DNA from: Halioglobus japonicus
GTDB taxonomy: Bacteria; Pseudomonadota; Gammaproteobacteria; Pseudomonadales; Halieaceae
Reading direction: 5' to 3'
Length of the DNA: 64,000 nucleotides
NCBI GenBank assembly: GCA_902705825.1
Contig: CACSIL010000051.1
Coordinates: forward strand, 215,674 to 279,673
In this document: piece by piece, positions 1 through 9,931 of the stretch
Layout of the letters: every line of letters starts with the position of its first letter
Numbering within the stretch: the first letter of the stretch is position 1
The notes under the pieces: generated by a model
The model's input: only the letters and a program-made list of their open reading frames with translations
The model's database searches: none
Told to the model about the DNA's origin: nothing
Program-made: the position numbers and the translations under genes

Positions 1-5
1 CCGGC

Positions 6-953
6 CTAATTCCCGTAGGACATAAGCCGTTGATAGCGCTTGGAGAGCAAATCTTCCAGCGGCAACCCCTGCAAAAGCCCCAGCTGGGTGACGATATGCT
101 CGCGGATGCGCTCTGCCATCAGGCCCACATCGCGGTGAGCACCGCCGAGGGGCTCCGGGATCGTAGCGTCGACTATTCCCAGGTCCTGCAGGTTTTTCGA
201 GGTGACACCCATCGCCTCTGCGGCATCGGGGGCGTGCGCGGTATCCTTCCAGATAATATTGGCGCAGCCCTCGGGGGAAATCACAAAATAGGTAGAATAC
301 TGCAGCATGGCGAGGTGATCGCCCACCCCGATACCCAGTGCACCGCCGGAACTGCCCTCGCCGATCACGATACAGACAATAGGTGTCGCCAGCCGCGACA
401 TCACTGCCAGGTTCTGGGCGATGGACTCGCTGATACCGCGCTCCTCGGAATCTATACCCGGATAGGCCCCCGGCGTGTCTATCAGCGTCACTACCGGCAT
501 CCGGTAGCGCTCAGCCATTTCCATCAGGCGCAGCGCTTTGCGGTAGCCCTCGGGCTTGGGCATGCCAAAATTGCGCAACACCTTGTCCTTCACAGCCCGG
601 CCCTTCTCCTGCCCAATCACCATCACTGGCTGGCCATCAATGCGAGCCACACCGCCGACGATAGCTTTGTCATCGCCAAAGTGGCGATCACCGTGCAGTT
701 CATCGAACTCGGTAAATACCAGGGGAATGTAATCGAGGGAGTATGGACGCCTGGGATGGCGCGCCACTTTGACGATATCCCAGCTGCTGAGATTGGAGTA
801 GATTTTCTCTGTGAGCTTGGTGCTCTTGGCCCGTAACGTCTCAATCTCCGAACTGATATTGATCTCGTTATCAGAGCCGACCAGCCGCAACTCCTCGATT
901 TTGACTTCCAGCTCGGCGATAGGCTGTTCAAAGTCCAGGTAATTGGGATTCAT
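6..953 (-). CDS. accA: Acetyl-CoA carboxylase carboxyltransferase subunit alpha
   Basis: Alpha half of the carboxyltransferase that, with AccD, moves the carboxyl group from carboxybiotin on AccB to acetyl-CoA to give malonyl-CoA, the committed step of cytoplasmic fatty acid synthesis. The 315-residue length matches the family. The N-terminal helical region (about 1-60) is followed by the crotonase-like carboxyltransferase core with the family stretches [35 protein letters not shown] and [12 protein letters not shown], whose glycine-rich loops form the oxyanion hole. In most gammaproteobacteria accA directly follows dnaE; here dnaE is about 47 kb away on the same strand. The ATG start matches the usual N-terminus. 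Confidence 0.97.
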   Translation of the reverse strand: MNPNYLDFEQPIAELEVKIEELRLVGSDNEINISSEIETLRAKSTKLTEKIYSNLSSWDIVKVARHPRRPYSLDYIPLVFTEFDELHGDRHFGDDKAIVGGVARIDGQPVMVIGQEKGRAVKDKVLRNFGMPKPEGYRKALRLMEMAERYRMPVVTLIDTPGAYPGIDSEERGISESIAQNLAVMSRLATPIVCIVIGEGSSGGALGIGVGDHLAMLQYSTYFVISPEGCANIIWKDTAHAPDAAEAMGVTSKNLQDLGIVDATIPEPLGGAHRDVGLMAERIREHIVTQLGLLQGLPLEDLLSKRYQRLMSYGN

Positions 954-1059
954 GCTCGGGTATTCTCAAAAGATTGAATTGGCGCACAGTGTACAAAATT
1001 AATCCGCTGCAGACCAATAGTCAGAATGCAACCAAGCAGGGCCTGCCGTGGGCGCCTCC

Positions 1060-1713
1060 TCAATCGGCCAGGTAGATTCTCACGTCGCGAAACTCAGCCG
1101 ACTCATCGAGATCTGGCACAGTGAAGCTGTCACAGCGCTCAATCTGCCGGTACGGCGGAAAATCGAAGTCCTTTACCCTGGAGTCGGCGATGAGCACGCG
1201 CTGGGCGCGCTGCCTGAAACGCTGTAACCAGGAGAGGTTGGCTCTGTCGTAGAGAACGTCTGCGACGATAATCAGGTCGACCGGGCCCTCTATCGCGTCG
1301 TAATCGGACGCGACCGTCAATGTCACATCATTGAGGCTGGCATTCAGCTTGGTTGCCGTCCGCGCCATGGGGTCAATATCGCAGGCGATGACTTCAGCCG
1401 CGCCAGCTAATGCCGCTGCCACGGCGACCACGCCGCTGCCACAGCCGAAATCCAACACACGTTTTTGAGCCACCCAGTGCGGGTTGGACAACAGAAAATC
1501 GGCCAGCACCTGACCAGAGGCCCAGCAAAACACCCAATAGAGCGGATTATCCATCACCTGCTGTACCTGCTCGGGGTCCAGGTTACCCTGCGGATAATCA
1601 CTGTTGAGCAGCCACAGCTTTATGGCCGGACAATCCGGCAAGCATGTCTGCTCCAGTCTGGCAGAGGGAATGATTCCCTGTAGATGTTGCTGTAAGCTGT
1701 GCGCCTCAATCAT
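1060..1713 (-). CDS. Class I SAM-dependent methyltransferase (protein lysine methyltransferase-like)
   Basis: A 217-residue Rossmann-fold methyltransferase. Motif I is [20 protein letters not shown], the acidic residue ending beta-2 lies in VIACDID, and motif IV is [10 protein letters not shown]. The DVLYD pattern and the N-terminal [14 protein letters not shown] segment resemble the NNT1/METTL20-type (electron-transfer flavoprotein beta-subunit lysine) methyltransferases, so a protein target is likely, but the substrate cannot be read from sequence. An upstream in-frame start would add 18 residues; I prefer the ATG at 1713 because the longer version runs toward the divergent rluA promoter region and lacks family character. 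Confidence 0.8.
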   Translation of the reverse strand: MIEAHSLQQHLQGIIPSARLEQTCLPDCPAIKLWLLNSDYPQGNLDPEQVQQVMDNPLYWVFCWASGQVLADFLLSNPHWVAQKRVLDFGCGSGVVAVAAALAGAAEVIACDIDPMARTATKLNASLNDVTLTVASDYDAIEGPVDLIIVADVLYDRANLSWLQRFRQRAQRVLIADSRVKDFDFPPYRQIERCDSFTVPDLDESAEFRDVRIYLAD

Positions 1714-1804
1714 TTCGCGGTCTTCTCCATTGCAGAGTGGCCGCAGTATATACGCCGCGTGGATCAAAAACCGCTGTGGCGAGCCAGAGTGCAGATCATC
1801 AGTG

Positions 1805-2467
1805 ATGGAAGAACTCCCGCCTTATCTTGTACCCCACAGCACCGAAGAGATCGCGATACTGTACGAGGACAGCGATTTACTACTGGTACGTAAACCGACG
1901 CTGTTACTGAGCATTCCGGGGCGCCACCCACTCAACAAAGACTGCCTGATAACACGGCTGCAGCAGCGCTACCCAACAGCAAGTATTGTGCACCGACTTG
2001 ACCTGGACACCTCCGGCATCATGGTAATCCCGCTAAACAAGCCAACCCATGCGCATATCAGTCGCCAGTTTCAGCTGCGCGAAGTACACAAAAGCTATCA
2101 CGCCATTGTCTACGGCGTGATGGAAGCCGATGAGGGTGAAGTAGACCTGCCCATTACCTGCGACTGGGAACGGCGTCCTCTGCAGAAGATATGCCATGAA
2201 CGCGGCCGCAACGCCCTCACACGATTCGAAGTATTATCGCGCCAGGAAGATCGCAGCCGCCTGTTGCTGAAGCCTGTCACCGGGCGTTCACACCAGTTGC
2301 GTATTCATATGCGCGAGCTGGGCCACCCTATTCTCGGCTGTGATATGTACGCGCATGAAACAGCGCTGGCAATGGCCGATCGCCTGATGTTGCACGCCAC
2401 CACGCTGGAGTTCACCCACCCCACCACGGGACAGTGGTTGCGCGGCGAATGCCCGCCGGATTTCTAG
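1805..2467 (+). CDS. rluA: RluA-family pseudouridine synthase (tRNA U32 / 23S rRNA U746 type)
   Basis: Isomerises uridine to pseudouridine in structured RNA. The protein is 220 residues, the size of E. coli RluA and much shorter than RluC/RluD because it has no N-terminal S4 domain. The catalytic motif [12 protein letters not shown] carries the aspartate nucleophile, and the later [20 protein letters not shown] block is the conserved RNA-binding/active-site segment. RluA modifies position 32 of several tRNAs and 746 of 23S rRNA in E. coli; the same dual specificity is inferred here. The reading frame is open 200 bases further upstream, but homology begins at the ATG at 1805 (an in-frame GTG lies just before it). 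It is divergent from the methyltransferase gene. Confidence 0.88.
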   Translation: MEELPPYLVPHSTEEIAILYEDSDLLLVRKPTLLLSIPGRHPLNKDCLITRLQQRYPTASIVHRLDLDTSGIMVIPLNKPTHAHISRQFQLREVHKSYHAIVYGVMEADEGEVDLPITCDWERRPLQKICHERGRNALTRFEVLSRQEDRSRLLLKPVTGRSHQLRIHMRELGHPILGCDMYAHETALAMADRLMLHATTLEFTHPTTGQWLRGECPPDF

Positions 2468-2548
2468 CGTATTAAGTTTCAATTAATATTATCGCGCTAA
2501 GGTTAGAACCGTGGCAGAGTCAGCCACGTAACTGAAAGGGAGAGTTGT

Positions 2549-2848
2549 ATGAAAAAAGTAGCCGCGGTCATACTCGCATCAGGTTTTTTCGCCAGTATCG
2601 CTATTGCCGACGTACGCGTCGATGAAGCCGTGAAGCTGCAGCAGGATGGCAAAATCAAACCGTTCGAAACGCTGAATGAAATTGCACTTAAGGCACACCC
2701 CGGTGCAACGATTACCGACACCGAGCTCGAAGACAAATATGGCAAGTATGTCTATGAGGTCGAACTGCACGATGCCGACGGGCAGGAATGGGATGTAGAG
2801 ATCGATGCCACTTCCGGTGAAATCCTGCAGACCAAACAAGACGACTAA
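2549..2848 (+). CDS. Periplasmic PepSY-domain protein 1
   Basis: A 99-residue exported protein: signal peptide at about 1-20 ending in IAIADV, then one PepSY domain with the DTELEDKYGKYVYEVEL strand pair and WDVEIDATSGEIL hairpin. PepSY domains are small periplasmic modules often found as ligand- or protease-modulating partners of two-component systems. A good ribosome binding site (GAAAGGGAGAG) precedes the ATG. It heads an apparent four-gene operon with a second PepSY protein, a response regulator and a histidine kinase, so it probably feeds a signal to that kinase; this role is inferred from synteny. Confidence 0.85.
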   Translation: MKKVAAVILASGFFASIAIADVRVDEAVKLQQDGKIKPFETLNEIALKAHPGATITDTELEDKYGKYVYEVELHDADGQEWDVEIDATSGEILQTKQDD

Positions 2849-2870
2849 GCGAACTGCTGTCGCGACAGTC

Positions 2871-3182
2871 ATGTCGCCATACCTTGTCGCCTGCCTTGTG
2901 GGTGCCTCTCTGTGCGTTGCCGGCCCTGCTGGCAACGCCGATGAGCTCAATCAGGACGAGGTGTTGAAACTTCGCCGTTCCGGTCTGGTTGCACCGTTTC
3001 AGGACATTGTGCAATCGATCGCCAAACGCTACGCCGATGTGCAAATACTCGAAGTGGAATTGGAAGCTGACGACGGCAAGTACATCTATGAAATAGAGAT
3101 TCTCGTCGACGACGGCAGCGTGCGCGAACTGGAGATCGATGCCGTCAGCGGCACCATCCTCGAGGACGAACTGGAAGACTGA
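2871..3182 (+). CDS. Periplasmic PepSY-domain protein 2
   Basis: A 103-residue paralogue of the upstream PepSY protein, probably from tandem duplication. It has a signal peptide ([20 protein letters not shown]) and one PepSY domain with the same layout: [20 protein letters not shown], then the [13 protein letters not shown] and [13 protein letters not shown] strands. The reading frame extends back to 2805, inside the preceding gene, but the signal peptide starts at the ATG at 2871. Its stop codon overlaps the start of the response regulator gene (ATGA), which indicates translational coupling of sensor-accessory and regulator proteins. Confidence 0.83.
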   Translation: MSPYLVACLVGASLCVAGPAGNADELNQDEVLKLRRSGLVAPFQDIVQSIAKRYADVQILEVELEADDGKYIYEIEILVDDGSVRELEIDAVSGTILEDELED

Positions 3183-3850
3183 TGCGGCTGCTGCTGGTTG
3201 AGGACAATGTCGCGCTGGCCGATGAACTGGTGCCACTGCTACAGCACCACGGCTATGCCGTTGACTGGCTGGTCGATGGACGCGACGCTGCAGTGCAGGC
3301 CAGTGACAACTGCTATGACATTATCGTGCTTGACCTGGGGCTTCCCGGCCGCGATGGCATAGAAATTTTGCAGGAATGGCGCGCGTTGAAATTGACGATA
3401 GCCGTACTCGTACTCACTGCACGTGACACCTGGGCCGACCGTATAGACGGCTTAAAAGCCGGCGCAGATGACTATCTCACCAAACCCTTTCACCCCGAAG
3501 AACTGGTACTGCGGATACAGGCACTGGTAAGGCGCACGCACAGCATGACAAACCAGCCGATGTTAGAGGTGGGCGGATTGCAGCTGGACGAAGACCGCCA
3601 CTGTGTTATCAGTGGCACATCACGCATTCAGTTGACGGGCTCAGAATTTCAGTTGCTGCGATACTTTATGCTGCACGCAGGGAAACTGCTGTCGCGCTCA
3701 CACCTTGCAGAACACCTTTACGACAATGAACGAGAGCGCGACAGCAATGTCATTGAAGTTCACATCAATCGCCTGCGCGGCAAGCTTGGCCGCAGCGTGA
3801 TAGAAACGCGGCGCGGCCAGGGCTACCTCTTTCGCGGCGTGTCTGCATGA
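3182..3850 (+). CDS. OmpR/PhoP-family response regulator
   Basis: A 222-residue transcription regulator. The receiver domain (about 1-115) has the acidic pair in LLLVEDN, the phospho-accepting Asp51 in [11 protein letters not shown], the conserved Thr in VLTARD and Lys in TKPFHPEEL. The C-terminal half is a winged-helix DNA-binding domain with the [20 protein letters not shown] and [14 protein letters not shown] signatures. It overlaps the PepSY gene before it and the kinase gene after it by a few bases. The nearest named families are PhoP/PmrA/QseB; the PepSY partners suggest an envelope or cation/peptide stimulus, but no target genes can be assigned. Confidence 0.93.
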   Translation: MRLLLVEDNVALADELVPLLQHHGYAVDWLVDGRDAAVQASDNCYDIIVLDLGLPGRDGIEILQEWRALKLTIAVLVLTARDTWADRIDGLKAGADDYLTKPFHPEELVLRIQALVRRTHSMTNQPMLEVGGLQLDEDRHCVISGTSRIQLTGSEFQLLRYFMLHAGKLLSRSHLAEHLYDNERERDSNVIEVHINRLRGKLGRSVIETRRGQGYLFRGVSA

Positions 3851-5160
3851 CATCCATCAGCCGCCTGCTGACAGTCACCGTCATCGGCAGTCTGCTGCTC
3901 GCTGGTATCGCCATGGCGCTGACGGCCAATTACTTATTGGACAATACGCTGCGCGATTACATGGTTGCAGATCTGCAGGGTGAGAGCCGCAGCCTGCTGA
4001 AAGCGATCAGGCGCGGCCCCAATGGATTGATGCTCGACAGTGCAGCCATCGACCCCGCCTATGAACAGCCGCTTTCAGGCCGGTATTTTCTGGTGACGAT
4101 TGATGGCCAGCAGTGGCGTTCGCGCTCACTCTGGGATGAACAGCTGACACCAACGGATCGCGCGGGTCTCACTGAGCAGTTAGTCGACGGTCCGAATGAG
4201 CAACGCCTGCTCTGGTTAGCCACAGATTATCAGCGTTTGGGCGAATCTCTGGAGGTGCTGGTCGGCATTGATTACTCCGCTATATTGCAGGATATCCGCA
4301 ATATCCGGATCGTGCTTCTGATCAGTGGCATTGCTGCACTCGTGCTACTTGCACTGCTACAACAGTTACTGGTGCGCCGCTCGATGCGTCCTCTGGAAAT
4401 CGCGCGACAGCAGGTAGAGCAACTGCGCAATGGCTCGATAACGGCGCTGATGGAGGATGTTCCGGAAGAACTCACGCCGCTGGTGCGCGAAATCAACCGC
4501 TTGCTGCACGACACGCAGCAACAGCTTCACCGGTCGCGGGTCGCTGTCGGTGATTTAAGTCATGCCTTGAAAACACCGCTGGCAGTACTGCGCAATCTGG
4601 CTGATCGCGACACCATCCGCGATGATCCGACACTGCACAATGCGCTGATTTTGCAGATCGAGCACATTCGCCAGCGCATTACGAAAGAGATGGCACGCGC
4701 TCGAACCGCGGGCACACACAGCGCCGAGAGTTTGTTCGATATCGAGACAGACCTGCCACTGCTGCTTGCAAGCGTAGGCGGCGCTCACCAGCAGAAGATC
4801 GTAATTGAGGAACATATTGACCTGCACGGCAGGATTCCCTGGGAGCGTGAAGACATACTGGAAATACTCGGCAACCTTTTGGACAACGCGTGTAAATGGG
4901 GTCGTGAATCAATCAGCCTGACGATACACAAAGTTGCAGACACATTGATCATCCAGATAGACGACGACGGGCCCGGCATACCGCAGGACAAGCTGCAGCA
5001 AGTTATACAACGCGGTGAACGGCTGGATGAAAACGTAATCGGTCATGGACTCGGCCTGGCAATTGTTGCTGACAAAGTGGAGGCCTACAGGGGGACGCTG
5101 ACTTTTGCCAAGAACGATCGCGGTGGACTGTGCGTGCATATACAGCTGCCGTGGCCGTAA
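3847..5160 (+). CDS. Membrane sensor histidine kinase (PhoQ/QseC-like)
   Basis: A 437-residue inner-membrane kinase paired with the preceding regulator (4-base overlap). Transmembrane segments lie near residues 7-28 and 155-175 and enclose a periplasmic sensor domain of about 120 residues; a HAMP-like linker follows. The H-box [17 protein letters not shown] contains the phospho-accepting His239. The ATPase domain has the N-box [11 protein letters not shown]1 DDDGPGIP and G2 GHGLGLAIV. Asn, Asp and Gly residues needed for ATP binding are all present, so it should be active. The SHALKTPL form of the H-box is typical of the PhoQ group. Confidence 0.93.
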   Translation: MTSISRLLTVTVIGSLLLAGIAMALTANYLLDNTLRDYMVADLQGESRSLLKAIRRGPNGLMLDSAAIDPAYEQPLSGRYFLVTIDGQQWRSRSLWDEQLTPTDRAGLTEQLVDGPNEQRLLWLATDYQRLGESLEVLVGIDYSAILQDIRNIRIVLLISGIAALVLLALLQQLLVRRSMRPLEIARQQVEQLRNGSITALMEDVPEELTPLVREINRLLHDTQQQLHRSRVAVGDLSHALKTPLAVLRNLADRDTIRDDPTLHNALILQIEHIRQRITKEMARARTAGTHSAESLFDIETDLPLLLASVGGAHQQKIVIEEHIDLHGRIPWEREDILEILGNLLDNACKWGRESISLTIHKVADTLIIQIDDDGPGIPQDKLQQVIQRGERLDENVIGHGLGLAIVADKVEAYRGTLTFAKNDRGGLCVHIQLPWP

Positions 5161-5319
5161 CGCTCCTGCATGGCGTTCGACATACCCGAACGCCGATAAA
5201 TGGGCTAGCTCGGGCTGCCCCGCGAGATGCACCTCTTCGAGGATAAAATTTCTTCACCGAGTAGGCGAATCCGGAAAAATTTACTAGACTGATAAGAAAC
5301 AGATAAAGGGGCGCTCACC

Positions 5320-5823
5320 TTGGTAAGTAGTACCCGGACCTCGACACTCGTAATGATCGTTGCCAGACCTAATAGCTCGGCACATTGGAACACCAACGTA
5401 TCGGTATTACTGGCCCTTGCTGTTCCGATGCTGTGCGTCGCTATTCCCTTTGCGCTGACGGGCGCGTGGCTGATTCTGCCGTTCGCGGGCGTGGAACTGC
5501 TCGCACTGGGTATAGCGCTTTACAGAGTCAACCACAGGTTACAGTATCGGCACGTTATCACTGTCAGCGGCGACACTGTCTGCATCGATAAAGGCTACGA
5601 CACACCCGAGGAACACTGGCAACTTGCCAGGCACAACTCGGGGCTGACCGTCACCACACAGCAACACCCCTGGGATGCGCCGCAGTTATGCTTACACGAT
5701 CGCGATGTATTCATCACACTGGGGGAATTCCTGAATCGGGAGGATAGCCTGAAACTGCTCGAGCTGCTGCAACAGGAATTCCGCGTACGCGCACTCGGCC
5801 AAGGTACGCTACAGGAGTTCTAG
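5320..5823 (+). CDS. DUF2244 family membrane protein
   Basis: A 167-residue protein of the DUF2244 family. Two closely spaced hydrophobic helices (about 28-47 and 50-68) form a hairpin, followed by a soluble beta-rich domain with HVITVSGDTVCIDKG and a C-terminal LGEFLNREDSLKLLELL helix. DUF2244 genes often lie near cytochrome oxidase assembly genes, but none is present here and the function is unknown. The start is taken as TTG at 5320 because an AAAGGGG sequence sits at the right distance upstream; an in-frame ATG at 5353 is the alternative. It converges with the crotonase gene, only 6 bases away. Confidence 0.82.
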   Translation: MVSSTRTSTLVMIVARPNSSAHWNTNVSVLLALAVPMLCVAIPFALTGAWLILPFAGVELLALGIALYRVNHRLQYRHVITVSGDTVCIDKGYDTPEEHWQLARHNSGLTVTTQQHPWDAPQLCLHDRDVFITLGEFLNREDSLKLLELLQQEFRVRALGQGTLQEF

Positions 5824-5829
5824 GGCGCC

Positions 5830-6606
5830 TCAAATCTCCTCAAAATCGCCGTGACGGCCTTTTCCCGAGGCGAACCGGGTAGCGCCCTCCACGGTCTCGC
5901 GGGAGTCGATCACAGTAAGCCCGCGTTCAAACTCAATGTGTAGTGCATCCTCCAGCGACATCCCCCATTGCTCGTAGGCGCTGAGACGGTCAGAGCGAAG
6001 GCAATTCTGCGGAAACCGGCTCAACTGCTGCGCCAATTCCAGGGCCGCCGAAAGCGCCTCGCCATCCGCTACCACGCGGTTTGCCAGACCCATTTGCAGC
6101 GCCTCATCGGCGCCCACTCCGCGGCCGGTGAGAATCAGGTCCATCGCGCGGCTGTGGCCGATTAACCGAGGGAGTCGCACGGTGCCGCCATCAATGAGTG
6201 GCACACCCCAGCGGCGGCAGTAGACGCCCATCACCGCACTGCGCTCAACCACACGCATATCGCACCACAGCGCCAGTTCCAGACCGCCAGCCACCGCATG
6301 CCCGGCCACTGCCGCGATCACCGGCTTGCCCAGCAGCATGCGAGATGGCCCCATAGGACCGTCCCCATCGCGCGTCAATGCATTGCCGCCAGACCCACTT
6401 GCAATGGCTTTAAGATCCGCTCCCGCACAGAAATTCCCGTAATCACCGTACAGCACCGCGACATCCGAGTCCGGGTTGGCCTCAAACTCGTGAAATGCCT
6501 GTGCCAGTGCGCGCGCTGTGTCTCGATCAACGGCGTTGCGCACCTCAGCCCGCCTGATACTGACAACCGTAATACGCTCCCGAATTTCCACACTGACCTT
6601 ATCCAT
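5830..6606 (-). CDS. Enoyl-CoA hydratase/isomerase (crotonase family)
   Basis: A 258-residue crotonase-fold enzyme acting on acyl-CoA thioesters. The oxyanion-hole segments are visible as FCAGADLKAIA and VAGHAVAGGLELALWCD. After the second segment comes VMGVYCRRWGVPLIDGGTVRLPRL, in which acid/base positions of hydratases are usually found; the pattern here (RRWGVPLIDGG) is common in CaiD/PaaG-like members rather than canonical EchA1. The exact reaction (hydration, isomerisation or decarboxylation) is therefore open. It stands alone, divergent from the DUF3604 lipoprotein gene. A role in fatty acid, aromatic or steroid side-chain breakdown is plausible given other catabolic genes in the window. 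Confidence 0.88.
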   Translation of the reverse strand: MDKVSVEIRERITVVSIRRAEVRNAVDRDTARALAQAFHEFEANPDSDVAVLYGDYGNFCAGADLKAIASGSGGNALTRDGDGPMGPSRMLLGKPVIAAVAGHAVAGGLELALWCDMRVVERSAVMGVYCRRWGVPLIDGGTVRLPRLIGHSRAMDLILTGRGVGADEALQMGLANRVVADGEALSAALELAQQLSRFPQNCLRSDRLSAYEQWGMSLEDALHIEFERGLTVIDSRETVEGATRFASGKGRHGDFEEI

Positions 6607-6756
6607 GCTCTCTCCGCTGCAAGTAATAACACGCTGTTTTCACAGCATACTGCTTTTCGCGATCGGTGCGACACCTTCATCCGTCCGGTCAGGGCACTGG
6701 ACTGCCCTATCTGTGCCGCCTATTATCCCTTCACGCATAACAAAGAGAAATATCGC

Positions 6757-8850
6757 ATGAGAATCCAGCCAGCTCTACTCTCTACCGTGTTGTTACTCGG
6801 CGCCTGCTCCGGCCCGGAGAACTCCCTCGACGAAATGCAAAAGAACGAAGATGTGGGTTTTGCCGGTGTTTCACGCGGCACCGACAGCCTGTTCGAGGCC
6901 AACGAAGAAATTGTGACGTTGCGACCACCGCCCAACCCGGATCGCAATGCCTATTTTGGCGATCTGCACGTACATACCGCGTACTCGTTTGACGCCTATG
7001 TCTTCGGCACAGTCAGCACCCCGGATGATGCCTACCGCTACGCCAAAGGACAGGCGTTGGAGCATCCCAGCGGTTATCAGGTGCAACTGCAACAGCCCAT
7101 GGATTTTTACGCGGTGACCGATCACGCCATGCTGATGGGGCTGGTAAAGGAAGCTGCCGACACAGACAGCGAGTTCTCCCGCTATTCGATATCCGAGCCG
7201 CTGCACAATATCAACGCCCCCGGCAATATGACCGAATACAGCCTGCCAGGGCGCGGCACTGCCTTTGCCAGTTTTCTGCCTGCCGCAGTGGGCGGATTGC
7301 TCGATGGCACTATTGATATGTCGATGGTAGAGAAGGTAACGAAATCCGCGTGGCGAGATACCATTCGAGCAGCGAACGATGCCTATGTGCCCGGCACTTT
7401 CACCACGTTTGCCGCCTTCGAATACACCACCTCCTCCGATGATCAGGGCAACCTGCACCGCAACGTTATATTTCGCGACAGCGACCGCCTTCCAGCCATG
7501 CCGTTTTCGCGCTTCAACTCGCAGAACCCCGAGGGTCTATGGCAGTGGATGGACAAGCTGCGTGAGCAGGGCGTAGAGAGCCTGGCAATTCCACACAACT
7601 CCAACGGCTCCAACGGGCAGATGTTCAAAATGTCGGACTGGGCCGGCAATCCCATCGACGACGCGTATTCAGAGCAACGGATGCGCAACGAACCGCTGGT
7701 GGAAATCACCCAGATCAAAGGCACCTCGGACACCCATCCGCTACTCTCTCCGAACGACGAGTGGGCTAATTTCGAGATCGCACCCTATCGCGTCGCCACC
7801 AAGCTGCACAGTGAGCCGCTGGGAAGCTACGTGCGCAATGCCTATCTGCGCGGCTTGCACCTTCAATCCGAAGGTATTTTAAACCCCTACAAATTTGGCG
7901 TGATCGGCTCCAGCGACACGCACGATGCGGCCAGCTCAGAGGACGAGGAGACCTTCTTCTCCAAGGCCGGCATGTTGGACGGCACACCGGAATTGCGCGG
8001 CTCCATTCCCGCATCTTTCCTCACCGGTACCGTCGTCAAGTTCCTCGACCCCGGATTAGTAAAGGAAGTCGACGGCAAGGACTACATGGCCAGCTCGTCC
8101 TTCGAATACTGGTCTGCCTCCGGCATGGCGGGGGTCTGGGCCGAGGAAAATACGCGCGATTCGATTTATCAAGCATTTCGGCGCAAGGAGACGTTTGCCA
8201 CCAGCGGCCCGCGGATCAAAGTACGCTTTTTCGGGGGCTATGACTTCGCCCCCGCCATACTCAATAGCCCCCGGTTGACCAGGATTGCCTACCAGCGAGG
8301 TGTCACCATGGGCGGTGATTTGCCCGGCAATGGCGACAGTTCACCGGCGTTTATTGTCTGGGCAGCCGCTGACCCTTCGGGCACCGCCCTGCAACGCGTG
8401 CAGATTATCAAGGGCTATCTGGAAAACGACGCGCATCAGGAACGGATTTACGACGTTGCCTGTGCCAACAACTTGCAGCCCGACCCAGCCACCGGACGCT
8501 GCCCGGATAACGGCGCCGCGGTGAATCTCAGTGACTGCTCAACCACCGGCAGCGGTGCGAGCGAACTGAAAGCTCTGTGGCGTGACCCCGATTTCGACCC
8601 CGCGCAAGAAGCATTCTATTATGTGCGCGTACTGGAAAACCCGAGTTGTCGCTGGTCGACCTGGGATGCGATACGTGCCGGTGAGGAGCCGCGCTCCGAC
8701 CTGCCGAAAACCATTCAGGAGAGAGCATGGTCCTCACCCATCTGGTTCCGGCCAGACAACGCCCCTGAGTCGCCCGATACAATGATGACCACCGAGCACA
8801 CTGCAGGTGACACAGAAACCGACAGCAAGGACACCAGTGAGCAGCCGTAA
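6757..8850 (+). CDS. DUF3604 family lipoprotein, putative metal-dependent phosphoesterase-like
   Basis: A 697-residue predicted outer-envelope lipoprotein. The N-terminus has a lipobox (LLLGACSGPE, lipidated Cys17). The DUF3604 core begins with YFGDLHVHTAYSFDAYVFG, whose HxH is the start of a PHP-like metal site, and continues with YAVTDHAMLMG, SLAIPHNSNGSNGQ and GVIGSSDTHDAASS, all rich in probable metal ligands. DUF3604 proteins are common in marine gammaproteobacteria and no substrate is established. The frame is open further upstream to 6298, but the signal peptide and an AAAGAGAAA binding site fix the ATG at 6757. The last bases overlap the nuclease gene, suggesting coupling. Confidence 0.88.
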   Translation: MRIQPALLSTVLLLGACSGPENSLDEMQKNEDVGFAGVSRGTDSLFEANEEIVTLRPPPNPDRNAYFGDLHVHTAYSFDAYVFGTVSTPDDAYRYAKGQALEHPSGYQVQLQQPMDFYAVTDHAMLMGLVKEAADTDSEFSRYSISEPLHNINAPGNMTEYSLPGRGTAFASFLPAAVGGLLDGTIDMSMVEKVTKSAWRDTIRAANDAYVPGTFTTFAAFEYTTSSDDQGNLHRNVIFRDSDRLPAMPFSRFNSQNPEGLWQWMDKLREQGVESLAIPHNSNGSNGQMFKMSDWAGNPIDDAYSEQRMRNEPLVEITQIKGTSDTHPLLSPNDEWANFEIAPYRVATKLHSEPLGSYVRNAYLRGLHLQSEGILNPYKFGVIGSSDTHDAASSEDEETFFSKAGMLDGTPELRGSIPASFLTGTVVKFLDPGLVKEVDGKDYMASSSFEYWSASGMAGVWAEENTRDSIYQAFRRKETFATSGPRIKVRFFGGYDFAPAILNSPRLTRIAYQRGVTMGGDLPGNGDSSPAFIVWAAADPSGTALQRVQIIKGYLENDAHQERIYDVACANNLQPDPATGRCPDNGAAVNLSDCSTTGSGASELKALWRDPDFDPAQEAFYYVRVLENPSCRWSTWDAIRAGEEPRSDLPKTIQERAWSSPIWFRPDNAPESPDTMMTTEHTAGDTETDSKDTSEQP

Positions 8851-9496
8851 AGCCAGGCCTAACAAACGATTTCGACAGCTTCGAAAAGTACTGATAGTAC
8901 TGGCGCTATTCAGCCTGGTGCAGTACCTCAGCACGGGAACCGTTCGCTGGCCCGTCGCGCTCTACCAGAAAGTCACGGCAACACTGTCGGAGTATGCATC
9001 GCGCCCAGAGGCCGGTTGGCGACGCGCCGCCAAGTCACTGGAAGAAATTGGCGCTGCCAGAGAAGGCGAATCGGTCACTGATTTTGATCTGACGGGACGT
9101 GTGGTCCGCGTCGCTGACGGCGACACAGTATCCATCCTCGATAGCAGCAACACACAGCACAAAGTACGCCTCTACGGCATCGATACGCCGGAGCGCGACC
9201 AGCCCTATGGCAAGGCCGCAAAAAAAGTCCTGATTCAACTCATCGATGATCAGCCTGTGGGCGTGGTCATCGTGGAAACTGACAGCTACGGTCGACTGGT
9301 CGGCACGCTCTACCAGAACAACCGCAATATCAATGTGGCCATGGTCGCCAGCGGCTATGCCTGGTGGTACCAGTACTACGCGCCCTATGAACACGCATTG
9401 CAGACGGCGGAGCAGCAGGCACGCGCACAGAGACTGGGACTTTGGGCGGAACCTAACCCCGTGGCACCATGGGACTGGCGAAGGAACAAGCGCTGA
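8837..9496 (+). CDS. Membrane-anchored thermonuclease (SNase-like) family protein
   Basis: A staphylococcal-nuclease-fold protein of about 219 residues with an N-terminal membrane helix (VLIVLALFSLVQYL) after a basic stretch, so the catalytic domain should face the periplasm. The OB-fold signature is complete: RVVRVADGDTVSIL, KVRLYGIDTPERDQPYG and VETDSYGRLVGTLY contain the two catalytic arginines and the glutamate/aspartate metal ligands; AWWYQYYAPYEHALQ follows. The GTG at 8837 is chosen because AAGGA lies five bases before it; a GTG at 8807 would add ten residues. Either start lies inside the DUF3604 gene. Confidence 0.9.
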   Translation: MSSRKARPNKRFRQLRKVLIVLALFSLVQYLSTGTVRWPVALYQKVTATLSEYASRPEAGWRRAAKSLEEIGAAREGESVTDFDLTGRVVRVADGDTVSILDSSNTQHKVRLYGIDTPERDQPYGKAAKKVLIQLIDDQPVGVVIVETDSYGRLVGTLYQNNRNINVAMVASGYAWWYQYYAPYEHALQTAEQQARAQRLGLWAEPNPVAPWDWRRNKR

Positions 9497-9610
9497 GCCA
9501 TGCGCCGAAGCGGGTCAATCAGGCATATTCACTGTCAACCGCTGCGCGATTGCGGTAAATTTGTCGCGCTCAGGAAACAGACCACTACAATTTAATTAGA
9601 GGGATAAAAC

Positions 9611-9910
9611 ATGATCGTTGTAAACGCAGTGATAGAGAGCACACCGGATGATATTGCCGCCATGAAAGAGGCAGTCAACACGATGGAGCAAGCCAGCCGA
9701 GCTGAACCGGGCTGCGACGACTACACCTTCAGCGTTGAGCTGAACAAACCCGGCACACTGCGGATAGTAGAGAAATGGCAGACTCTGGAGGCGCTGATGG
9801 AGCACATGGGTACTGCGCACATGGCCGAATTCCAAAAAGCGATAGGGAACAATCCGCCCACATCGATGGACCTGAAGTTCTATGAGGTTAAGGAAATACA
9901 GCCTTTCTAA
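9611..9910 (+). CDS. Antibiotic biosynthesis monooxygenase (ABM)-domain protein
   Basis: A 99-residue dimeric alpha/beta-barrel protein of the ABM family, similar to YgiN-type quinol monooxygenases. The typical pattern is seen: an initial beta strand, a helix carrying MKEAVNTMEQASRAEPGCDDYTF, then LRIVEKWQTLEALMEHMGTAHM with the conserved W and histidines. Members act on quinols or small aromatics without cofactors, but many are of unknown substrate. A ribosome binding site (GAGGGA) precedes the ATG. It may be cotranscribed with the porin gene that starts 21 bases downstream. Confidence 0.82.
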   Translation: MIVVNAVIESTPDDIAAMKEAVNTMEQASRAEPGCDDYTFSVELNKPGTLRIVEKWQTLEALMEHMGTAHMAEFQKAIGNNPPTSMDLKFYEVKEIQPF

Positions 9911-9931
9911 CCGTTCTCGTCATAAAGCTGT

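Noticed and set aside
30..836. Plus-strand open frame of 268 residues opposite accA
   Set aside because: It lies wholly antisense to a clear accA gene and shows no family motif; its composition follows the accA codon pattern.
6871..7458. Minus-strand open frame inside the DUF3604 gene
   Set aside because: Fully covered by a well-supported lipoprotein gene and without recognisable motifs.
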